Assembly: GCF_010093235.1 (NCBI RefSeq) | Contig: NZ_PDWP01000001.1 | Coordinates: 1-64,000 of the forward strand | Length of the DNA: 64,000 nt | Direction of reading: 5' to 3' | Source: Pseudoxanthomonas suwonensis | GTDB taxonomy: Bacteria > Pseudomonadota > Gammaproteobacteria > Xanthomonadales > Xanthomonadaceae | Shown here: piece by piece, positions 9,727 through 19,266 of the stretch | How the letters are laid out: every line of letters starts with the position of its first letter | Position numbering within the stretch: position 1 is the stretch's first letter | The notes under the pieces: model-generated | Seen by the model: the letters and a program-made list of their open reading frames with translations, nothing else | Told to the model about the DNA's origin: nothing | Database searches by the model: none | Made by a program: the position numbers and the translations under genes

Positions 9727-10221
9727 TCAGCGGCGGCGGTAGTCGACGAACTCGAAGGCGTGCGCGTGGCGCGCGTCGGCCGGATGCGCCTCGCGCGTGA
9801 GTTCCTGCCATTGCGCCGGATCCCATTCCGGGAAGAACGTGTCGGCATCCTCGACCGCGGTGTCGACCAGGGTCAGGTGCAGGTCGGTGGCCAGCGGCAG
9901 GGCCAGCGCGTAGACCTCGCCACCGCCGATCACGCTGAGGGTTCCAGCCCCCTGCGCGCGCGCCAGCCCAAGCGCCTGCTCCAGCGAAGCCACCGGCTGC
10001 ATGCCCTCGAACGGCACCGCGCCGCTGCGGGTCAGCACCAGGTTGGTCCGGCCCGGCAGCGCGCGGCCCAGCGATTCGGCGGTACGCCGTCCCATCAGCA
10101 GCGGCGTGCCCAGGGTCAGGGCCTTGAAGCGCCGGAGGTCGTCCGGCAGCCGCCAGGGCAGGTCGTTGCCGCGCCCGATGGCGCGGTTGCGGTCCATCGC
10201 CACCACCAGGGCGACGCGCAT
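9727..10221 (-). CDS. folA: Dihydrofolate reductase
   Basis: Reduces dihydrofolate to tetrahydrofolate with NADPH, regenerating the cofactor oxidised by ThyA. 164 aa. Start MRVALVVAMDRNRAIG, active-site acidic residue in LPWRLPDDLRRFK, NADP-binding region LMGRRTAESLGR and VIGGGEVYALALP. The ATG at 10221 is 2 nt past the thyA stop, so translational coupling is likely. Third gene of lgt-thyA-folA. Confidence 0.96.
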   Translation of the reverse strand: MRVALVVAMDRNRAIGRGNDLPWRLPDDLRRFKALTLGTPLLMGRRTAESLGRALPGRTNLVLTRSGAVPFEGMQPVASLEQALGLARAQGAGTLSVIGGGEVYALALPLATDLHLTLVDTAVEDADTFFPEWDPAQWQELTREAHPADARHAHAFEFVDYRRR

Positions 10222-10223
10222 GC

Positions 10224-11018
10224 TCACACCGCCACCGGGGCCTTGATCGCCGGCAGCGGGTCGTACCCCTCGATGGCGATGTCCTCGTATCGGAAGTCGA
10301 ACAGGTCGCGGACCTCGGGATTGAGCCGCAGCTTCGGCAGCGGCCGCGGCTCGCGGGAAAGCTGCTCGCGCGCCTGCTCGAAGTGGTTCGAGTACAGGTG
10401 GGCGTCGCCCAGCGTGTGCACGAAGTCGCCGACCTCCAGCCCGGTGGCCTGCGCCACCATGTGGGTCAGCAGCGCGTAGCTGGCGATGTTGAACGGCACG
10501 CCGAGGAAGATGTCGCCGCTGCGCTGGTACAGCTGGCAGCTCAGGCGGCCATCGGCCACGTAGAACTGGAACAGGGTGTGGCACGGCATCAGCGCCATCT
10601 TCGGCAGGTCGGCCACGTTCCAGGCACTGACCAGCAACCGGCGCGAGTCCGGGTTGCGCCTGATCTCCTCGACCACCCAGCGGACCTGGTCGATCTCGCT
10701 GCCGTCGCTGCCGGTCCAGCGGCGCCACTGCTTGCCGTAGACCGGCCCCAGCTCGCCCTGTTCGTCGGCCCATTCGTCCCAGATGCTGACCTTGTTTTCC
10801 TTCAGGTAGGCGATGTTGGTCTCGCCCTTCAGGAACCACAGCAGCTCGTGGATGATCGAGCGCAGGTGCAGCTTCTTGGTGGTGACCAGCGGGAAGCCCT
10901 CGCGCAGGTCGAAGCGCATCTGCCAGCCGAACACGCTGCGCGTGCCGGTACCCGTGCGGTCCGGCTTGTCGGTGCCGTGCTCCAGCACGTGGGCCAGCAG
11001 CTCCAGGTATTGCTTCAC
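10224..11018 (-). CDS. thyA: Thymidylate synthase
   Basis: Converts dUMP to dTMP using methylenetetrahydrofolate. 264 aa, the same length as the E. coli enzyme. [19 protein letters not shown] at the N terminus, the nucleophile cysteine in [12 protein letters not shown], the [18 protein letters not shown] substrate loop and the [13 protein letters not shown] motif are all present. Its ATG overlaps the lgt stop as ATGA, and folA begins 2 nt downstream. Confidence 0.97.
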   Translation of the reverse strand: MKQYLELLAHVLEHGTDKPDRTGTGTRSVFGWQMRFDLREGFPLVTTKKLHLRSIIHELLWFLKGETNIAYLKENKVSIWDEWADEQGELGPVYGKQWRRWTGSDGSEIDQVRWVVEEIRRNPDSRRLLVSAWNVADLPKMALMPCHTLFQFYVADGRLSCQLYQRSGDIFLGVPFNIASYALLTHMVAQATGLEVGDFVHTLGDAHLYSNHFEQAREQLSREPRPLPKLRLNPEVRDLFDFRYEDIAIEGYDPLPAIKAPVAV

Positions 11019-11902
11019 GCCTTGCCTCCATCAGCAGGGATCACCGGCTGCAGCACGGGCGCGCCATGCGAGCGCCACAGCAGGAACAGGCCCAGCAGCA
11101 CCAGCGGCAGGCTCAGCAGCTGGCCCATGGTCAGCCAGCCGAAGGCCAGGTAGCCGATCTGCGCATCGGGCACGCGCACGAACTCGACCAGGAAGCGGAA
11201 GCAGCCGTACAGCAGGGCGAACATGCCCGCCACCGCGTAGCGCGGGCGCGGCCGGCTGGAGAACCACCACAGCACGCAGAACATCACCAGGCCCTCGAGG
11301 AAAGCCTGGTACAGCTGCGACGGATGCCGCGCGAACGCGTCCAGCGCGCCGGCGTCGAACTGCGCCCTGAGCGCGGCCGGATCCAGCGCCTGGTATTCGG
11401 CGGGCAGCCCGCTTGGGAACACCACGCCCCAATTGCCGCCGGTGTACTTGCCCCACAGCTCGCCGCCGATGTAGTTGCCGATGCGGCCGAAGCCCAGGCC
11501 CAGCGGCACCACCGGCGCGACGAAATCCATGGTGTCGAAGAAGTGCAGCCGCTGGCGGCGCGACCACATCCAGCAGGCGATGAGCACCCCGATCAGGCCG
11601 CCGTGGAAGCTCATGCCGCCATCCCACACCCGCACCACCATCAGCGGGTCACGCAGCGCATCGCCCATGGCGTAGAACAGCACGTAGCCCAGGCGGCCGC
11701 CGAGCACCACGCCGAGCATCCCGTAGAACAGCAGGTCCGAATAGCCGTTGGCGTCGGTCCCGGGCAGGCGCCCGGCGCGGATCCTGCGCTGCCCCAGCAG
11801 CCAGGCCGAGGCGAACGCCAGCAGGTACATCACGCCATACCAGTGGACCTTGAATGGGCCGAGGCTCAGGGCGATCGGGTCGATCTGGTGAAGGACAATC
11901 AT
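11015..11902 (-). CDS. lgt: Prolipoprotein diacylglyceryl transferase
   Basis: Inner-membrane enzyme that moves diacylglycerol from phosphatidylglycerol to the lipobox cysteine of prolipoproteins, the first step of lipoprotein maturation. 295 aa with about seven membrane segments. Key motifs: YGVMYLLAF near residue 26, the essential HGG in [11 protein letters not shown], the Lgt signature [13 protein letters not shown] and [12 protein letters not shown]. First gene of lgt-thyA-folA; the 4-nt overlap with thyA suggests coupling. Confidence 0.96.
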   Translation of the reverse strand: MIVLHQIDPIALSLGPFKVHWYGVMYLLAFASAWLLGQRRIRAGRLPGTDANGYSDLLFYGMLGVVLGGRLGYVLFYAMGDALRDPLMVVRVWDGGMSFHGGLIGVLIACWMWSRRQRLHFFDTMDFVAPVVPLGLGFGRIGNYIGGELWGKYTGGNWGVVFPSGLPAEYQALDPAALRAQFDAGALDAFARHPSQLYQAFLEGLVMFCVLWWFSSRPRPRYAVAGMFALLYGCFRFLVEFVRVPDAQIGYLAFGWLTMGQLLSLPLVLLGLFLLWRSHGAPVLQPVIPADGGKA

Positions 11903-11945
11903 GGGGCCACGCCTGGGTAACGGAGTCGGACTGTATTACAGGGAA

Positions 11946-11972
11946 GGCGCGTCCACCGCGGGTGGACGCGCC
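11946..11972 (-). terminator. Terminator hairpin after terC
   Basis: Perfect 12-bp arms (GGCGCGTCCACC at 11946-11957, GGTGGACGCGCC at 11961-11972) with a 3-nt loop, starting just past the terC stop on the minus strand. It is followed by TTCCCTG, so the U-run is weak. Confidence 0.55.
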
Positions 11973-11978
11973 ACCGGC

Positions 11979-12728
11979 TCAGAACTCGCCCGCGCCCGGC
12001 ACCTGCTTGGCGCGCGCCACGCGGCGCATCATCAGGTTCAGGATCTCCACCATCACCGAGAACGCCATGGCGAAGTAGATGTACGGCTTGGGCACGTGCA
12101 CGTCGAAGCCGTCGAGCACCAGCACCACGCCGATCAGCAGGATGAAGGCCAGGGCCAGCATCTTGATGGTCGGGTTGGCGTCGATGAAGTTGCCCAGCGG
12201 GTTGGCCGCCAGCAGCATGATCGCCACCGCCACCAGCACCGCCACCACCATCACCGGGATGTGGTCGGCGATGCCGACCGCGGTGATCACCGAGTCCAGC
12301 GAGAACACGATGTCGATCACGGCGATCTGGGCGATCACCACCCAGAACACCTGCGAGGCCTTGGTGGTACGCGGGTCGTCGTCGTGGCCGCCGGAGATCA
12401 GCTCGCGGATCTCCATCGTGCCCTTCACCAGCAGGAAGGCGCCGCCGACGATCAGGATCAGGTCGCGCACCGAGATGCCCATGCCGCCGACGTGGAACAG
12501 CTCGGTGTGCATGCGCGCCAGGAAGGCCAGCGAGACCAGCAGGCAGATGCGGGTGATGCAGGCCACCGCGATGCCGAACTTGCGGGCAAATGCGCGCTTC
12601 TCCTGCGGCAGCCGGCCGACGGCGATCGAAATGAACACCAGGTTGTCGATGCCCAGCACGATTTCCAGCGCGCTGAGGGTCACCAGGGTCAGCCAGACGT
12701 TCGGGTCGGCCAGGAATTCGAAACTCAT
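11979..12728 (-). CDS. TerC-family integral membrane protein
   Basis: TerC/YkoY-type inner-membrane protein. Relatives are linked to tellurite resistance, to Mn2+ export and to metal loading of secreted proteins; the substrate here is not known. 249 aa with about seven hydrophobic segments. The two acidic membrane motifs of the family are present: LEIVLGIDNLVF (about 21-32) and VFSLDSVITAVG. It starts 24 nt after the dgkA stop on the same strand and ends before a terminator. Confidence 0.88.
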   Translation of the reverse strand: MSFEFLADPNVWLTLVTLSALEIVLGIDNLVFISIAVGRLPQEKRAFARKFGIAVACITRICLLVSLAFLARMHTELFHVGGMGISVRDLILIVGGAFLLVKGTMEIRELISGGHDDDPRTTKASQVFWVVIAQIAVIDIVFSLDSVITAVGIADHIPVMVVAVLVAVAIMLLAANPLGNFIDANPTIKMLALAFILLIGVVLVLDGFDVHVPKPYIYFAMAFSVMVEILNLMMRRVARAKQVPGAGEF

Positions 12729-12752
12729 CGGGGGATTCCAGTCATGCGGGGG

Positions 12753-13145
12753 TCAAAGCAGGCGCGGGCCGAGGACCAGGCCCCAGCATGCCAGCACGTT
12801 CATCATCAGCACGAACACGGCGGCCGAGCCCATGTCCTTGGCGCGGCCGGCCAGCTCGTGGTACTCGGGGCCGTAACGCTCGATCACGGCCTCGATCGCC
12901 GAATTCAGCAGTTCGGCGGCCAGCACGGCCAGCATCGAGCCCAGCAGCAGGGCGCGCTCCACGCCATCCTGGCCCAGCCACAGCGCCAGCGGCGCGAGGA
13001 CCACCAGCAGGCAGACCTCCAGGCGGAACGAGGACTCGTGGCGCCAGGCGGCCGCCAGGCCCTGGCACGACCACCGGGCGGCCCGCAGGATGCGGCGCGG
13101 GCCGCGCGGCAGGTGGCCGGTCACGTCAGCCACGGCGGGCACCAC
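12753..13145 (-). CDS. dgkA: Diacylglycerol kinase, DgkA type
   Basis: Small trimeric inner-membrane kinase that phosphorylates diacylglycerol released by glycan-branch synthesis, returning it to phospholipid. 130 aa. Three membrane helices, an N-terminal amphipathic helix (RILRAARWSCQGLAAAWRHE) and the catalytic AELLNSAIEAVIER are visible, followed by HELAGRAKDMGSAAVF. The ATG at 13145 is used; an in-frame GTG four codons later is possible. Followed by terC. The 214 bp between tsaB and this start hold no gene that can be supported. Confidence 0.9.
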   Translation of the reverse strand: MVPAVADVTGHLPRGPRRILRAARWSCQGLAAAWRHESSFRLEVCLLVVLAPLALWLGQDGVERALLLGSMLAVLAAELLNSAIEAVIERYGPEYHELAGRAKDMGSAAVFVLMMNVLACWGLVLGPRLL

Positions 13146-13359
13146 GGGAGACGGGGAAGGAAGGCGACGAAGGAAGCCGGCCGTGGGGCCGGGCCCGGAA
13201 CTTGGGCGTCATCAGGCGGTAGCGGGCCAACGGAACGCCAATTTTGCCATATCCCCCCTCCCCGCGGCCCGCGGCGCAACGGACCGGCGGCCACCCCCCC
13301 GGGAATTGGCAGTCGCAGCAGGCCATGAGCCACGGCCGGAGCCGCGGCGCCAGCCGATG

Positions 13360-14064
13360 TCACCTCGAGGCGCGCAGGGCCTGCTGTTCGGACAGGGTCA
13401 GGGCGACGTTGTCGCGCAGGTAGGCCGGCTCGACCCGCTCCGCGGCCACCGCCTCGCCGGCGGCGTAGGCCACCGCGGCCAGCTGCGCCAGCACCGAGGC
13501 GCGCGGCAGCGCCGCCGCATCGAGCCCGCCCATGGCGTCGGCGAGCCGCCGCGCGAGCAGTCCGTCGGCGGCGGCGAAACCGGTCCCCACGCCCTGCCAC
13601 CGGCCCTCGCCCGCCGGCAGCATCACCTCCGCGGGAGCCAGCACCTGCTCGCGGTCCAGCGCGACCAGGCGCCCGCCGTTGCGTTCATAGGCGCCGACGT
13701 AGACCTCGCCCATGCGCGCGTCGATCGCGGCCAGGATCCTGTCGGGGCCGTCGGCCGCGGCTCCGGCAGCCAGCACCTGCAGGGTGGAGACCGGCACCAG
13801 GGGCCGCTCCAGCGCCAGGGCGATGCCTTGGGCAAGGGCGATGGCCAGGCGCACCCCGGTGAACGCGCCCGGACCGCGGCCCACGGCGATCGCGTCCAGC
13901 TGCGCGCGGGCGATGCCCGCTTCCTGCAGCAGCTCCTGCGCCCATGGCAGGGCCAGTTCCGCATGGCGGCGCGGCGCCACCCCGAAGCGCTCGATGACCT
14001 GGCCATCCAGGTACAGCGCGACCGAACAGGCCTCGGTGGCGGTTTCGAAAGCGAGCAGTTTCAT
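13360..14064 (-). CDS. tsaB: tRNA t6A37 threonylcarbamoyltransferase subunit TsaB
   Basis: Non-catalytic ASKHA-fold partner of TsaD in the complex that makes N6-threonylcarbamoyladenosine at position 37 of ANN-decoding tRNAs. 234 aa. N-terminal LAFETATEACSVAL, RRHAELALPWAQELL and the conserved VGRGPGAFTGVRLAIALAQG are family hallmarks. It lies 48 nt downstream of the helicase gene on the same strand. Confidence 0.93.
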   Translation of the reverse strand: MKLLAFETATEACSVALYLDGQVIERFGVAPRRHAELALPWAQELLQEAGIARAQLDAIAVGRGPGAFTGVRLAIALAQGIALALERPLVPVSTLQVLAAGAAADGPDRILAAIDARMGEVYVGAYERNGGRLVALDREQVLAPAEVMLPAGEGRWQGVGTGFAAADGLLARRLADAMGGLDAAALPRASVLAQLAAVAYAAGEAVAAERVEPAYLRDNVALTLSEQQALRASR

Positions 14065-14112
14065 CGGGATGGTCTTCGGCAGCGGAACGGGAGACGGAGG
14101 GGGAAGTGCGGG

Positions 14113-16161
14113 TCAATCGATCGCCGCGGCGACCCCGGCGGTGGAGAAGAACGCCTGCACGTCCTCGATCCTGCGGGTCACGGCGAAGGGCGGCAGCGAC
14201 TGCATGAACACCCGGCCATAGGGCTTGCTGGTGATGCGCGGGTCGCACAGCACCAGCACGCCGCGGTCCGATTCGGTGCGGATCAGCCGGCCCACGCCCT
14301 GCTTGAGCGCGATCACCGCCTGCGGCAGCTGCTCGTCGCGGAACGGATTGCCGCCGCGGCGGCGTACCGCTTCCAGGCGCGCCTCGAACACCGGGTCGTC
14401 CGGCGCGGCGAACGGCAGCTTGTCGATCACCACCACGCTCAGCGCGTCGCCGGCCACGTCCACGCCCTCGCGAAAGGTGGCCGAACCCAGCAGCACGCCG
14501 TTGCCGGACTCGCGGAAGCGGCGCAGCAGCTCGGCCTTGGGCGACTGGCCCTGCACGAACAGCGGCCACGGCCCGCCTTCCAGCGCGGCGGCGGCCTCGC
14601 GCAGCGCACGGTGCGAAGCGAACAGCAGGAAGGCGCGCCCGCCGGAAGCCTCCAGCACCGGCCGCACCGCGGCGATCATGGCCTGGGTGAAATCGCGGCT
14701 GCCGGGCTCGGGCAGGTTGCGCGGCAGGTAGCACAGGGCCTGGCGCTTCCAGTCGAACGGACTGGGTTCCAGCAGCGTCTGCGGGTCGAACAGGCCGAGC
14801 TTGCGGCCGATGTGGTTGAAACCGCCGCCCACCGCCAGGGTGGCCGAAGTGAAGATCCATGCCGCCTGCGAGCGCTCGCGGTGCTGGCGCAACGGCGCGG
14901 ACACGTCCAGCGGCGTGCGCTGGCAGCGAAAACCGCGCGCACTCAGTTCGTCCCAGTAGACCTCGCCGCCGCGCGCGGCCGCGGCGGCCAGGGCCTCCGC
15001 GTCGACCCCCTCGCCTTCGCCGGCGACCGCCTCGACCAGCGAGTCCTGCTCGCCGGGTTCGGCGAAGGCATCGGAGGCGGCGTCGCCATCGCGCCAGCGT
15101 TGCAGGCGTTCGCCCAGGTCGCGGGCACGGGCCACGCAGGCCTCGAAACCGGGCGAGGTTTCGGCCAGCGGCTCCATGGCCTGCTCCAGCGCGGCCAGCG
15201 CGTCGGCCAGCACGTCGAATCCATCGGCCACCGCCGGCAGGGTCAGGGCGCGGTAACGCGTGCCGCGCGGCGGCAGCGCCTCCATCGCCGCGCGCAGTTC
15301 GCGCAGTGCCTGTTCCAGGGTGCGCACCGGGCCCTGCACCACCGCGGTGGCGCCGGTGGTCTGCTTGCACTCGGCCAGGCAGTCGCGGCCCAGCTCCTGG
15401 ATCTGGCGCATGCCGAAGCCTTCGCCGAAGAAGCTGGCGGCCAGCTCGGGCAGCTGGTGCGCCTCGTCGATCACGAAGGCCTGGGCGCCGGGCAGGATCT
15501 CGCCGAAACCTTCCTGCTTGAGCGCCAGGTCGGCCAGCAGCAGGTGGTGGTTGACCACCACCAGGTCCGCGGCCTGGGCGCGCTGGCGCGCCTGGACCAC
15601 GAAGCACTCCTCCCAGAACGGGCAGTCGGTGCCGAGGCAGTTGTCGACCGTGGAGGTGACCAGCGGCAGCAGCGGCGAGTCGTCCGGCAGCGATTCCATC
15701 TCGGCCATGTCGCCGGCGCGGGTGCGCCCGGCCCAGGCGACGATGCGCTGGAACTGGCTGGCCTGCTCGGGACTGGCGAAGCGCGCGTCGCCCTTGGCCT
15801 GCTCCATGCGGTAGCGGCACAGGTAGTTGGCGCGGCCCTTCAGCAGCGCGCTGCGGATGCCCTTGCCCAGCGCGTCGCGCACCCGCGGCAGGTCGCGGTG
15901 GTAGAGCTGGTCCTGCAGCGCGCGGGTGCCGGTACTGACGATGGTCTTCAGGCCCGACAGCAGCGCCGGGACCAGGTAGGCGTAGGTCTTGCCGGTGCCG
16001 GTGCCGGCCTCGGCCAGCAGCACCTCGCGCTGCTCGATCGCCTCGGCGACGGCGGCGGTCAGGCGCTGCTGCGCCGGGCGCGCGGCGAAGCCGTCCAGGC
16101 GCGATGCGAGCGCGCCTCCTTCACTGAGCGCCTCGCGGCTGGCCTGGGCAAGGAGTGACAT
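14113..16161 (-). CDS. YoaA/DinG-type superfamily 2 DNA helicase with Fe-S cluster
   Basis: ATP-dependent 5'-3' helicase of the XPD/DinG/YoaA group, involved in repair of stalled or damaged DNA. 682 aa from MSLLAQASREAL at 16161; an ATG six codons upstream (16179) is the alternative. Walker A AEAGTGTGKTYAYLVP, Walker B VIDEAHQLPE, and an Fe-S cysteine cluster near YLCRYRMEQ and NCLGTDCPFWEEC. The C-terminal helicase motif is GVGRLIRTESDRG. Length and domain order fit YoaA better than the longer DinG. Downstream of the mrcB-lipoprotein pair. Confidence 0.9.
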   Translation of the reverse strand: MSLLAQASREALSEGGALASRLDGFAARPAQQRLTAAVAEAIEQREVLLAEAGTGTGKTYAYLVPALLSGLKTIVSTGTRALQDQLYHRDLPRVRDALGKGIRSALLKGRANYLCRYRMEQAKGDARFASPEQASQFQRIVAWAGRTRAGDMAEMESLPDDSPLLPLVTSTVDNCLGTDCPFWEECFVVQARQRAQAADLVVVNHHLLLADLALKQEGFGEILPGAQAFVIDEAHQLPELAASFFGEGFGMRQIQELGRDCLAECKQTTGATAVVQGPVRTLEQALRELRAAMEALPPRGTRYRALTLPAVADGFDVLADALAALEQAMEPLAETSPGFEACVARARDLGERLQRWRDGDAASDAFAEPGEQDSLVEAVAGEGEGVDAEALAAAAARGGEVYWDELSARGFRCQRTPLDVSAPLRQHRERSQAAWIFTSATLAVGGGFNHIGRKLGLFDPQTLLEPSPFDWKRQALCYLPRNLPEPGSRDFTQAMIAAVRPVLEASGGRAFLLFASHRALREAAAALEGGPWPLFVQGQSPKAELLRRFRESGNGVLLGSATFREGVDVAGDALSVVVIDKLPFAAPDDPVFEARLEAVRRRGGNPFRDEQLPQAVIALKQGVGRLIRTESDRGVLVLCDPRITSKPYGRVFMQSLPPFAVTRRIEDVQAFFSTAGVAAAID

Positions 16162-16221
16162 GGTCGATGCAGGATGCACGGTGCGGCGCGGCCGGTGGCG
16201 GGTCCGCCACGGCCCGGGCCG

Positions 16222-16743
16222 TCAGAACCGCTGCACGCCCGGAACGGTGCAGGTGGCGAGCTGGGCCTTGGCCGAGGCGGCATTCTCCGCCTGTCCGCGC
16301 GCAAGGCGCGACTGCTCGATGGTGGCCCAGTGGCGGCGGCACATCGGCCCGACCCGCGAACCCAGGTCGTAGGCGCGACGCGCCAGGGTCTCGGCGCGGT
16401 CGTACTGGGCCTGCAGCAGCGCGACCTCGGCCCGCTCCTGCAGCACCACCGGGTCGTCGGGGACGATGAGCAAGGCCTGGTTGAGCGCGTCGGCCGCGGC
16501 CTCGACCTGGCCGGCGGCCAGGGCGGCGGTCGCACGCTCGCGCAGGTCGGCCACCTGCGGATCGCGCAGCGGCCGCACGTCCAGTTCGGTGTCCGCGGCG
16601 CCGGCGGCGGCCTGGACCGCGGCCAGGCGCTGGGCGGGCGTCACTTCCGGCGCGGCGGGGACCGGCTGTTGGGGGGCGGTACTACACGCGGCCAGCAGCA
16701 GGCACGGCAGCAGCGCGGCCAGGGAACGGGGGGAGGCGTTCAT
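16222..16743 (-). CDS. TPR-type outer-membrane lipoprotein beside PBP1B (LpoP-like candidate)
   Basis: Predicted 173-aa lipoprotein: signal peptide ending in the lipobox LLAAC with C20, followed by S (no Asp at +2, consistent with outer-membrane sorting). After a Pro/Ala-rich linker, residues about 60-150 carry helix pairs resembling tetratricopeptide repeats (AAADALNQALLIVPDDPVVL, then QAQYDRAETLARRAYDLGS). It starts 7 nt after the mrcB stop, so the two are very likely cotranscribed. Pseudomonas LpoP is a TPR outer-membrane lipoprotein that activates PBP1b; fold and adjacency make the same role here a reasonable inference, not shown by sequence identity. Confidence 0.7.
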   Translation of the reverse strand: MNASPRSLAALLPCLLLAACSTAPQQPVPAAPEVTPAQRLAAVQAAAGAADTELDVRPLRDPQVADLRERATAALAAGQVEAAADALNQALLIVPDDPVVLQERAEVALLQAQYDRAETLARRAYDLGSRVGPMCRRHWATIEQSRLARGQAENAASAKAQLATCTVPGVQRF

Positions 16744-16750
16744 GCCGCCA

Positions 16751-19180
16751 TTATGGCCCAGGCGGCTGCGCCGGGGCCGGCTGTTCCTGTTGCTGCGGCT
16801 GCGCGGACTGGCGGCCGCCACCGAACAGGCGACGCCAGAAGCCGGGCTGGTCCTGCGCCGCTCCGGCGTCTTCGCCGGCCGGATCCGGAAGGTAGGACGG
16901 GCCGCAGGGTGCGTAATCGGGCACCGCGCCGGCCACGAACGGGAAACGGCGGGCGCCGGGGCAGTCGGCATCGGTGATGTAGGAGCCTTCGGCCTGCACC
17001 CACTGCCAGTCCACGCCCTTGGGGTCCACCCTCAGCGGCGAGCTCGGCAGGCGCGAGAACAGCCCCGACCACACCCGCATCGCGCCGGTGGCGCCGTACA
17101 GCCCGGTCTGCTCGTTCTGGTCGTTGCCGACCCAGACCACGGCCAGGTGGTCGCCGGTGTAGCCGGCGAACCAGCTGTCGCGGCCATCGTTGCTGGTGCC
17201 GGTCTTGCCGGCCGGGGACAGCCGGCCGAGGCCGTCGCGGTGCAACTGGCGCGCCGTCCCCTCGTTGACCACTTCCTGCAGCCCGATGGTGACCAGCTTG
17301 GCGGCGATCGAATCGCCCTCCTGGGCCGGCGCCGGCGCGGTGTCGTAGCGCTTGAGCAGCTTGCCCTGCGGATCGAGCACGCCGCGCACCGCGCGCAGCG
17401 GCTGCACCTGCCCGCCGGAGGCAAGGAACTGGTACAGCTGGGCCATGGCATACGGGCTCTGGTCGGTGGAGCCGAGGATCAGCGAGGGATTGGGCTCGGC
17501 CTCGATGCCGGCCAGCACCTTCAGCAGCTGCGCCAGACGGTCCGGGCCGACCTGCATGCCGACCCGCACCGTGGCCTGGTTGTAGGACATGGCCAGCGCA
17601 TCCATCAGCCGCACGGTGCCGTGGCTGCGGTTGTCGGAGTTGCCCGGCGACCAGCGCTTGCCGCGCCCCAGCTCCACCGTGACCGGCCCGTCCTCGACGA
17701 AACTGGCCAGCGAGAAGCGCTGTGGCTGCGCCAGCGCCAGCAGGTACACGAACGGCTTGAGCAGGGAACCGACCGGACGCTGCGCCTCGACCGCGCGGTT
17801 GAAGCCGTGCGTGGCCGCATCACGACCGCCAACCACCGCCAGGACGTCGCCGCCGTGCACGTCGGTGACCACCACCGCGGCCTCCAGCGGGGGGCGCTTG
17901 CCGGTCTGCAGCGATTCGAGCGTGCGCGCCACCGCGCCCTCGGCATAGGCCTGGGCCGAGGGCGACATGCCGGTGAGCACGGTCAGGCCGGCGCCCTGCA
18001 GCGCGCTTTCGGGATAGTCGCTGGCCAGCTGCCGGCGCACCAGGTCGATGTAGCCGGGGAAGCGGTTGGCCGCGGCCACGCCCGGGCGCGCGGTGATGCC
18101 CAGTGGCGCCCTGCGCGCGCGCTCGTACTCGGCCTGGTCGACCAGCCCGGTGGCATGCATCATCGAAAGGGCGACGTTGCGGCGCTCCAGCGCGCGCTGC
18201 GGATGCTTGCGCGGATCGTAGTACGAGGGCCCCTTGACCAGGCCGATCAGCAGCGCGGTCTGCTCGGTGGTCAGCTCGTCCAGGTCGCGCCCGAACCAGA
18301 ACTCGGCGCCGGCGGCCACGCCGTGGATGGCCTGGCCGCCGCGCTGGCCCAGGTAGACCTGGTTGAGGTAGGTCTCCAGGATCGTGCGCTTGTCGTAACG
18401 CGACTCGAGGATCAGCGCGTACAGGATCTCGTTGAACTTGCGGGTCCAGGTCTGCTCCTTGCCGATTCCCAGCAGGCCGCTGCGGGCCAGCTGCTGGGTC
18501 AGGGTGGAAGCGCCCTGCTTCTTCTCGCCCGAGCGCAGGTTCACCAGCCCCGCGCGCAGCATGCCGGACACGTCGATGCCATGGTGGCGGGCGAAGTCGC
18601 GGTCCTCCACCGCCTGCAGGCCGGTGGTCAGCAGCTCCGGCACCTCCTCGATCCGCACCAGCCGCCGCTCTTCCTGGCGCTGGCCGTAAAGCGTGGCGAT
18701 GCGCGCCGGGTCCAGCCGCGCGGCCTTGATCGCCTTGCCGCTGTCGGCGTCGCGCAGGCGCGAGACCTTGCCGCCGGACAGCGTGGCCTCCACGCGCCGC
18801 GGCGGCACCTGCCCGTCGATGTCGGCATAGCCGCGGCTGGAGATGGTGAAGCGCGCGCCGTCGACGTGGTAGCTGCCCTGGCGCCTGCCCTCGCCATCCT
18901 CCTGGTAGCCGGCCGCATCGAGCTCGGTGCGCAGGGTGCGCTCGTCGAGCGCCAGGCCGGGCCGCAGCTGCAGCGGACGCGCGTATACGCGGGTCGGGAT
19001 CTGCCACTGCAACGCGCCGAAGCGCTCGGTCACCTGGTTGTTGAGGTGGACCGTGTACGGGATCAGGAAGCCCGCCGCCAGCGCGATCATGGCAAGCACC
19101 GCCGTCAGCAGGTGGCGGCGCCAGGCCGGGCTGGCGCCCTTTTCCTGGCTGTCGTTGTCATCGTGTTTGCGGCGTGGCAC
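16751..19180 (-). CDS. mrcB: Penicillin-binding protein 1B, bifunctional
   Basis: Class A PBP: polymerises glycan strands from lipid II and crosslinks them in the periplasm. 809 aa. Short basic cytoplasmic tail, one membrane helix (about 24-45), a UvrB-like UB2H region, then GT51 with the catalytic acid in AVEDRDFARHHGID and the STLTQQLAR motif. The transpeptidase shows SLLK (VGSLLKPFVYLL), SYN (AMSYNQATVRVG) and KTG (AGKTGTSNDGRDSWFAG). It ends with a Gln/Pro-rich tail. Followed immediately by the TPR lipoprotein gene. A UB2H domain is the docking site for Lpo-type activators in enterics, which fits that neighbour. Confidence 0.95.
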   Translation of the reverse strand: MPRRKHDDNDSQEKGASPAWRRHLLTAVLAMIALAAGFLIPYTVHLNNQVTERFGALQWQIPTRVYARPLQLRPGLALDERTLRTELDAAGYQEDGEGRRQGSYHVDGARFTISSRGYADIDGQVPPRRVEATLSGGKVSRLRDADSGKAIKAARLDPARIATLYGQRQEERRLVRIEEVPELLTTGLQAVEDRDFARHHGIDVSGMLRAGLVNLRSGEKKQGASTLTQQLARSGLLGIGKEQTWTRKFNEILYALILESRYDKRTILETYLNQVYLGQRGGQAIHGVAAGAEFWFGRDLDELTTEQTALLIGLVKGPSYYDPRKHPQRALERRNVALSMMHATGLVDQAEYERARRAPLGITARPGVAAANRFPGYIDLVRRQLASDYPESALQGAGLTVLTGMSPSAQAYAEGAVARTLESLQTGKRPPLEAAVVVTDVHGGDVLAVVGGRDAATHGFNRAVEAQRPVGSLLKPFVYLLALAQPQRFSLASFVEDGPVTVELGRGKRWSPGNSDNRSHGTVRLMDALAMSYNQATVRVGMQVGPDRLAQLLKVLAGIEAEPNPSLILGSTDQSPYAMAQLYQFLASGGQVQPLRAVRGVLDPQGKLLKRYDTAPAPAQEGDSIAAKLVTIGLQEVVNEGTARQLHRDGLGRLSPAGKTGTSNDGRDSWFAGYTGDHLAVVWVGNDQNEQTGLYGATGAMRVWSGLFSRLPSSPLRVDPKGVDWQWVQAEGSYITDADCPGARRFPFVAGAVPDYAPCGPSYLPDPAGEDAGAAQDQPGFWRRLFGGGRQSAQPQQQEQPAPAQPPGP

Positions 19181-19266
19181 GTGAGGTACGGGCGTGAGAA
19201 TGGCCGGAGTCTAGCAGCGCCCACCCGGGCCCGGGATACACGCCCCCCCAGGCCTTTGGGCCACGT

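Noticed and set aside
13126-13326. Small minus-strand frame between tsaB and dgkA
   Set aside because: Overlaps the dgkA start, is rich in Pro/Arg/Ser and resembles nothing known.
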